In this document: positions 60,001 to 64,000 of the stretch, in pieces
Numbering within the stretch: position 1 is the first letter of the stretch
Layout: each line of letters starts with the position of its first letter
Assembly (NCBI RefSeq): GCF_012396605.1
Contig: NZ_JAAXPW010000008.1
Coordinates: 22,571 to 86,570, forward strand
Reading direction: 5' to 3'
Length of the DNA stretch: 64,000 nt
Source of the DNA: Ureibacillus thermosphaericus
Lineage (GTDB): Bacteria; Bacillota; Bacilli; Bacillales_A; Planococcaceae
Made by a program: the position numbers and the translations under genes
The notes under the pieces: generated by a model
What the model was told of the DNA's origin: nothing
What the model saw: only the letters and a program-made list of their open reading frames with translations
Database searches by the model: none

Positions 60001-60854
60001 CACCATTAATCGGTGACGATACATTTGAAGAAACATTGGAAGTAGTTATGAAAGAAAGCGACACTTTTGAAGAAAAAAGGGAACTCGAGAAGCTTTTGGA
60101 AGAATCATTATTTGAACGCCTATATAAAAATTTACCTAGCACAAATAAGAAAATGCTAGGAATTCAATACAGAATGCATGAAAAGATTATGCAAACCATC
60201 ACTCCATTTTATAGGACCGGCAACGAGTCCTTACATTGTGGTTTAGATAATTCTGATGAAGCAAGAGATCATAAATTAAATGGAAATTATGTAAAACGCC
60301 ATGAACATTTATTATGGTTCGATCTACCAAACGAGCCACATTACTTTGAAGAAAGAATGAAGGAAGGCGCTAGTTTATTTAACTCTTCCGAACTAGAAAC
60401 AATACGGAAACTATTAATCGATTTAAACGAAGCAACTGCAAAATCAAAAGAACAAGGCTTACTTGAAAATGATGCTTTAAAATCCGTTGGTGTGATTAGT
60501 TTCTATCGAGAGCAAGTAAATCGAGTTAATTTGTTAATAGAAGAGTTGAATTTGTCCCATTTACATATTCGGACAGGCTCTGTCGATAAATTCCAGGGTA
60601 TGGAAATGGACGTTATACTACTAAGTATGGTTCGAAACAATCCACATGGAGAAATCGGTTTTGCAAAAGATTACCGCCGGTTAAACGTTGCATTATCGAG
60701 AGCAAGAGAATTACTGATGATTATTGGCAGCTCAGAAATGTTCATGAATCGACCAAAAGCAAAGAACACTAAAGAAATGTATCAATATCTATATGAAGTA
60801 GTGGAAAAACAACAAGGTATTCGAAAAATAACGAAGGAGACGTTCTTAACATAA
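57093..60854 (+). CDS. Large SF1 helicase (DNA2/UPF1-like) with coiled-coil insert
   Basis: 1253 residues. Walker A in VIQGPPGTGKTTVISEI (~330), a coiled-coil insert of ~450 residues (~420-900), motif II VVIIDEVSKATPPELLLP (~935), motif III LVGDHHQLPPLI, and motifs V-VI in TGSVDKFQGMEMDVILLSM and YRRLNVALSRARELL (~1160-1190). The N-terminal ~290 residues are a separate domain. The SF1B layout suggests an ATP-driven 5'-3' helicase on DNA or RNA. AAGGAGGG lies 6 nt before ATG 57093. The next gene starts 2 bp after its stop. Confidence 0.88.
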   Translation: MVQTVELTKCFIVLTNTAREAIKEHFTDEHAFFSLQSSFFVFLEKQSIEETSLSLTIYFDNRRNEKLSKKMNERVVILDCVFDIKNGLIAKSFRTKGKHTPVDTNRRKGMRIHFVPSRINGHSYSEHFIKTIAQLPVAQEKYDYVNKRISSWEGYLKVLYKNANIDDIEANIQSISYSSDFSTVSLKVRGIHDKEWKSLKGMNAYVHGIKNEIGEIVKTNIQHQTIEIELAPQISKLAKENVFDFHTDSITFSNASTKSQLNRLLKGFDRLKEGLAANPNLENFLFEDVPNVAQRNNHLDIEFHNNLNKYQREAVRGALEAEDLFVIQGPPGTGKTTVISEICYQNVKMGLRTLIASQSNLAVDNALGRLLANKDIRILRYGRTESIEEEGKKFIEENVAEYWKTQTFDAISKEINQHEHKEELLQKEIEDYKTQIEQLTEKVAQLERDILRKKEAEKELKGIFESIAELKKQIISNNKEKEKTEKSIETLQNSLNERTEKLREIEETIASKGLNQIQQEIKDAQKHIRESENLINYVHVEQKLNEAQAEWQRVVDEITILKRKQEEFSDTFNQLQSYKKLEEVEGFIETHGIKRGFVINQLLLDMDKIYQQILKLKPAKQISERIEKAIEYNEKTLKIQIEPVQLPPNHQYSLHEVNEFLDKLALAFKQQKINRQNGIPSIRGLYIRRLYVNELLLQFKGLAEESKTVFEKLKMEVAEQYSLQLGLSEQHIQSLSQKEMQLQQLIQQYHQELKNFQIENTDFIPSIDELQVIIDALNEKISSLTEQQANYQTYEHEKAQINQEIATIEKELSNGGELLSTIHKELKELHRQGIVLEKKAEQLQQLIKQNPEFELEQTKEKIKDFQLKIEKLHQQIELLPITKEIQKEWFSLLNNSTEHDLDEIRKLYVKHANVIGTTCVASANKDFMDNYPIFDVVIIDEVSKATPPELLLPMLKGKKIILVGDHHQLPPLIGDDTFEETLEVVMKESDTFEEKRELEKLLEESLFERLYKNLPSTNKKMLGIQYRMHEKIMQTITPFYRTGNESLHCGLDNSDEARDHKLNGNYVKRHEHLLWFDLPNEPHYFEERMKEGASLFNSSELETIRKLLIDLNEATAKSKEQGLLENDALKSVGVISFYREQVNRVNLLIEELNLSHLHIRTGSVDKFQGMEMDVILLSMVRNNPHGEIGFAKDYRRLNVALSRARELLMIIGSSEMFMNRPKAKNTKEMYQYLYEVVEKQQGIRKITKETFLT

Positions 60855-60856
60855 AC

Positions 60857-61621
60857 ATGGAACTCCATCAAATACAGCAACAATTAATAAAAAAGCTTGA
60901 AAAAGAAAAATCTGCTTTAATCATTCATACGGATATTTGGTGTATTCCGATGCATACGTATGAAATCACTTATCAGCCAGTTCGAAAGAGGACGATGGAT
61001 ATATTAATGAAAATCTTACTTTTCTCTTGCCAAAAATCAACTTTCGAAAGGGCTGAACAGCTCAGTGAAATTTTACTGGTAGAGCCACTATTTATAGAAG
61101 ATTTATTACGGAAAATGCAAAAAAATGGGTTGTTGATACGGGAAAATAACTATTATCAACTTACCGAAAAAGGAATGAAACAATTTTCTCTAGGAGTATT
61201 TGAAGAGGAATTAGAACCCGTAGCAATAGAGCTACTATATAGCCCTGTACATCATCAAATCGTAGAAGGCGATATTGAGGAAGTATTAGACTTTGATGAT
61301 TTTCCGGAACAAATCTATCGTTATATACGTAATGAAGAGGGGCCAGTAAGTGCACCTTTTATGATGAAAGCAATACAAAACATGCAAGCGACGGAACTGG
61401 AAGAAGATCATCAAGAAATCAAATCCATACTATCAATGGAAAATACTCAAGTAAATGATGTCCCTTGTATCGAATTCATTATTTGGAACGCTGAAAACAA
61501 GGAATTATTTATCCGCGTATGGAATACATTATTTAATAGTTGGGATCAACAATTAGAACAAGAATTGAATGAGAAAGAGAGCTCGGAATGGCTAACAAAA
61601 ATGCAGAGTAAAATAAAATAA
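60857..61621 (+). CDS. Winged-helix-like partner of the SF1 helicase
   Basis: 254 residues. Residues ~60-110 look like a winged helix (ILLVEPLFIEDLLRKMQKNGLL then ENNYYQLTEKGMKQF); the rest is acidic mixed alpha/beta. It starts 2 bp after the helicase stop with AAGGAG in the end of that gene, so the pair is obligatorily co-expressed. It may load or target the helicase. No named family recognised. Confidence 0.65.
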   Translation: MELHQIQQQLIKKLEKEKSALIIHTDIWCIPMHTYEITYQPVRKRTMDILMKILLFSCQKSTFERAEQLSEILLVEPLFIEDLLRKMQKNGLLIRENNYYQLTEKGMKQFSLGVFEEELEPVAIELLYSPVHHQIVEGDIEEVLDFDDFPEQIYRYIRNEEGPVSAPFMMKAIQNMQATELEEDHQEIKSILSMENTQVNDVPCIEFIIWNAENKELFIRVWNTLFNSWDQQLEQELNEKESSEWLTKMQSKIK

Positions 61622-61683
61622 CCTAATATTGCAAATCCCTATTAAATGTGTTAGGATTATCTTAATTTTATAAGGATTCAAAA

Positions 61684-61797
61684 CTTTCTTATCAAGAGAA
61701 GCGGAGGGACTTGGCCCAATGAAGCTTCAGCAACCTCTAACGATTGTTAGAAAGGTGCTAATTCCAGCAAGGCTATGCCTTGGGAGATAAGAGAGTG
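61684..61797 (+). ncRNA. SAM-I (S-box) riboswitch
   Basis: Conserved S-box elements in order: P1 (CTTTCTTATC / GATAAGAGAG), AAGAGAAGCGGAGGGACTGG-like core (61693-61713, reading GCGGAGGGACTTGGCCC), GAAGCTTCAGCAACC (61721-61735), AAAGGTGCTAATTCC and GCAAGGC. It binds S-adenosylmethionine and then favours the terminator at 61817, switching metA off when methionine is plentiful. Confidence 0.95.
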
Positions 61798-61816
61798 CGT
61801 ACATGAAATGTTTGTA

Positions 61817-61853
61817 CCCTCTCATTTCCTATGCTGGAATGAGAGGGTTTTTT
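61817..61853 (+). terminator. Riboswitch expression-platform terminator
   Basis: CCCTCTCATTTCC / GGAATGAGAGGG (one bulge) then T6. The 5' arm can alternatively pair with GAGAG of P1 and its flank. Confidence 0.9.
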
Positions 61854-61886
61854 ATTAATTAAATGTAGAATTGGGGGACATGAGAA

Positions 61887-62831
61887 ATGCCAATTAATAT
61901 TCCGAAGAATTTACCAGCTGGAGAAATTTTAAGAAATGAAAAGATTTTCGTCATGGAAGAAGACCGTGCGTTATCACAGGAAATCCGACCATTAAATATT
62001 TTGGTTTTTAACTTGATGCCTGAAAAAGAAAAAGCAGAATTACAATTATTGCGTTTACTCGGTAACACTCCTTTACAAACAAATGTAACATTTTTAAATA
62101 CAGCTTCATATGAGCCAAAAAATGTGTCAAAAAGCCATTTAGAGATGTTTTATAAAACTTTTGATGAAATCAAGCATCGCCGTTTTGATGGAATGGTCAT
62201 TACCGGGGCACCAGTAGAACGGTTGGAATTTGAAGAAGTTAATTATTGGAAAGAATTAACTGAAATTTTAGACTGGGCACAAGACAATGTGACATCGATA
62301 ATTTATATATGTTGGGCGGCACAAGCAGCACTATATTATCACTTCGGAATAGGGAAATTTGAGTTGCCGAAAAAATGTTCTGGTATCTATTCACACACTA
62401 TAACAGACTTAACAAACGATTTAGTTCGTGGTTTCAATGATGAATTTGTGGCACCTCATTCTCGATACACGTCAGTTTCCTTAGAGGAAGTGCAACAACA
62501 TCCTGATTTACAATTGTTGAGCTATTCTGAAGAAGTAGGACCTTTTATCATTCAATCAAAAGATAATAAACACATTATGATTACAGGACACTTGGAATAT
62601 GATGCAACAACCCTTGCCGAAGAATATGAGCGTGATGTAAAGAAAGGATTACCAATAGACATTCCAGCAAACTATTTTCCTAACAATGACCCAACAAAAA
62701 AACCAAAAAATAGTTGGAGAGCACATGCCCACCTATTATTCTATAACTGGTTGAACTACTATGTTTACCAAGAAACACCTTACGACTGGCATTTTGTCGA
62801 TGGTTACGAACCAATTGATTATCATATTTAA
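61887..62831 (+). CDS. metA: Homoserine O-acetyltransferase (MetA type)
   Basis: 314 residues. First step of methionine synthesis from homoserine. The nucleophile Cys is in [13 protein letters not shown] (about residue 142), with His and Glu in MITGHLEYD. Residue 111 is Glu (GAPVERLEF), the residue that in Bacillus MetA proteins gives preference for acetyl-CoA; E. coli has Gly there and uses succinyl-CoA. Controlled by the S-box riboswitch. A 19-bp-stem terminator follows. Confidence 0.93.
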   Translation: MPINIPKNLPAGEILRNEKIFVMEEDRALSQEIRPLNILVFNLMPEKEKAELQLLRLLGNTPLQTNVTFLNTASYEPKNVSKSHLEMFYKTFDEIKHRRFDGMVITGAPVERLEFEEVNYWKELTEILDWAQDNVTSIIYICWAAQAALYYHFGIGKFELPKKCSGIYSHTITDLTNDLVRGFNDEFVAPHSRYTSVSLEEVQQHPDLQLLSYSEEVGPFIIQSKDNKHIMITGHLEYDATTLAEEYERDVKKGLPIDIPANYFPNNDPTKKPKNSWRAHAHLLFYNWLNYYVYQETPYDWHFVDGYEPIDYHI

Positions 62832-62833
62832 TG

Positions 62834-62882
62834 AAAACTGTAAAAATTCTTCTTCCACGGAAGAATTTTTACAGTTTTTTTA
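62834..62882 (+). terminator. Terminator of metA
   Basis: A perfect 19-bp inverted repeat (62834-62852 / 62860-62878) ending in T7. Confidence 0.9.
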
Positions 62883-62996
62883 TTAATAAAACAATTCATA
62901 CATATGAATGACAATAGCGAGTGCAAAATGAAGTTCTTGAACAAATAAAGAATTCATAATTGGAAATACTCAATAATATGTAAAGGGGGTAATGAA

Positions 62997-63857
62997 ATGT
63001 CCGAACAGCTACATTATGGTGATGATTATAAATTTATTCCCGTCACTTCTATATTAAGTGGGGTAGGGCTAAACATTACAGAGGATTTATATCATTTTAC
63101 AATCCAAGTAGTCAATGTTTGCTTTATTGGTGATCCAGATAAAGACAATCAATGGGTTTTAGTTGATGCGGGAATGCCGAAATCAGCTAATGCAATCATT
63201 GAAGAAGCTGAGCAGCGTTTCGGTCAAAATGCCCGCCCAAAAGCGATTCTTTTAACCCATGGACATTTTGATCATGTTGGCGCAATTGTTGATTTAGTAA
63301 AACATTGGAATGTCCCAGTATATGCCCATGAAGAAGAAATCCCATTTTTAATAGGAGAACAAAGCTATCCAAATCCAGATCCTACGGTAGATCGTGGACT
63401 CGTTGCGAGAATGTCACCATACTTTCCCAAACAGCCAATACAGTTAGATTCTTTTGTTCATGCACTGCCGAAAAATGGAACAATCCCGATGTTACCTGAA
63501 TGGAAGTGGATTCCAACACCGGGACATTCACCAGGTCATATCTCTCTTTTTCGTGAACGGGACCGTGCGCTAATTGCTGGTGATGCGTTCGTTACGGTGA
63601 AACAAGAGTCTTTGTTTAAAGTTTTTGTACAAGAAAAGGAAATCTCTGGCCCGCCTAAATATTTTACAACGAATTGGAAATTAGCAAGAGAAAGCGTTAC
63701 AAAACTCGCTTATCTTCGTCCAAGAGTGGCACTATGTGGACACGGTGTTCCAATGTCGGGTGAAGAATTGGAAAATGGATTAGCCCAATTAGTTCATCAC
63801 TTCGATGAATTGGCAATTCCGAAAGATGGAAGATACGTTGATGGTTTTGAACATTAA
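62997..63857 (+). CDS. MBL-fold metallohydrolase
   Basis: 286 residues. LTHGHFDHVGA is the HxHxDH zinc motif (~90); further ligands lie in TPGHSPGHISL, AGDAF and LCGHGVPM. Family members are glyoxalase II-like or lactonase-like hydrolases; the substrate cannot be told. AAAGGGGG precedes ATG 62997. A group II intron end lies 20 bp after its stop. Confidence 0.88.
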   Translation: MSEQLHYGDDYKFIPVTSILSGVGLNITEDLYHFTIQVVNVCFIGDPDKDNQWVLVDAGMPKSANAIIEEAEQRFGQNARPKAILLTHGHFDHVGAIVDLVKHWNVPVYAHEEEIPFLIGEQSYPNPDPTVDRGLVARMSPYFPKQPIQLDSFVHALPKNGTIPMLPEWKWIPTPGHSPGHISLFRERDRALIAGDAFVTVKQESLFKVFVQEKEISGPPKYFTTNWKLARESVTKLAYLRPRVALCGHGVPMSGEELENGLAQLVHHFDELAIPKDGRYVDGFEH

Positions 63858-63876
63858 CTCACAAAAGCATATAAAA

Positions 63877-64000
63877 ATCGAGTAGGAGGGAGCGATTAAC
63901 TCCCGTCCTCTCACACCACCGTACGTACGGTTCCGTATACGGCGGTTCAATTAAGATGATTGACGCAAGTCTTTATAACTTCCGTGAATAGCTGTTCTCT
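63877..64000 (-). mobile_element. 3' end of a group II intron (domains V and VI)
   Basis: Read on the minus strand, 63948-63914 folds as a domain V-like hairpin (ACCGCCGTA / TACGGTGGT with inner TACG-GAAC-CGTA). Then 63912-63877 folds as domain VI (GGGAG-TTAATCG-CTCCC) with a bulged A in TCCTACTC and an end in ...CGAT. This is the standard end of bacterial group II introns. The body and maturase gene would lie to the right of the window. Confidence 0.72.

Noticed and set aside
57093..61621. Helicase pair as a CRISPR-Cas or Zorya system
   Set aside because: The helicase lacks nuclease or motor-protein signatures of those systems, and the required partner genes are absent.

Overview
The window is AT-rich DNA from a Gram-positive spore-former of the Bacillales. 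Evidence for this includes strong AGGAGG-type ribosome sites, an S-box (SAM-I) riboswitch in front of metA, a Bacillus-type SOS box, and the citB...yneP neighbourhood known from Bacillus. A meso-diaminopimelate dehydrogenase (ddh) very like the Ureibacillus thermosphaericus enzyme, from memory, points to Ureibacillus or a close Planococcaceae/Caryophanaceae relative.

Left chromosomal part (1-15986): the end of a leucine operon (leuC partial, leuD), a C39-like lipoprotein, a dynamin-like GTPase, the radical SAM protein YfkAB, a large beta-helix repeat protein, a membrane-anchored protein, aconitase, ddh, and a few small envelope or unknown genes. Between the convergent ends of aconitase and ddh lies a striking array of about 15 degenerate copies of TTTGACTATTAT repeated every 21 bp.

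Prophage (about 15987-56634, 40.6 kb): a complete-looking temperate myophage integrated in the 5' end of the thioesterase gene (yneP-like). An 85-bp perfect direct repeat marks attL and attR. The left copy is a truncated 5' end of the gene. The right copy is a full gene whose start, RBS and promoter are now supplied by the phage. Order: integrase; lysogeny genes on the minus strand (ImmA-like protease, DUF3037 protein plus HipA-like kinase, lipoprotein, membrane protein, CI-like repressor); divergent Cro and early genes; ORF6N/ORF6C antirepressor; a DnaD-like initiator gene carrying four iterons at 22-bp spacing (probable origin); many small early genes; a terminator-bounded cassette encoding a STAS-HATPase, a STAS-like DUF4325 protein and a PIN nuclease; an ArpU-like late regulator; a second, core-only tyrosine recombinase; lambda-like terminase, portal, protease and capsid genes; P2-like contractile tail genes (sheath, tube, E/E' with a -1 frameshift, tape measure, X with an AUA start, D, V, U, W, J, I, H); then XhlA, holin, amidase with an internal start, and an SOS-box-controlled small operon.

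Right chromosomal part (56543-64000): yneP-like thioesterase, a 1253-residue SF1 helicase paired with a winged-helix-like protein, an S-box riboswitch with terminator and metA (Glu111, hence probably acetyl-CoA dependent), an MBL-fold hydrolase, and at the edge the 3' end (domains V and VI) of a group II intron on the minus strand.

The best candidates for an undescribed system are the STAS-HATPase/DUF4325/PIN cassette in the prophage, the HipA-like/DUF3037 pair, and the 21-bp phased array after aconitase.
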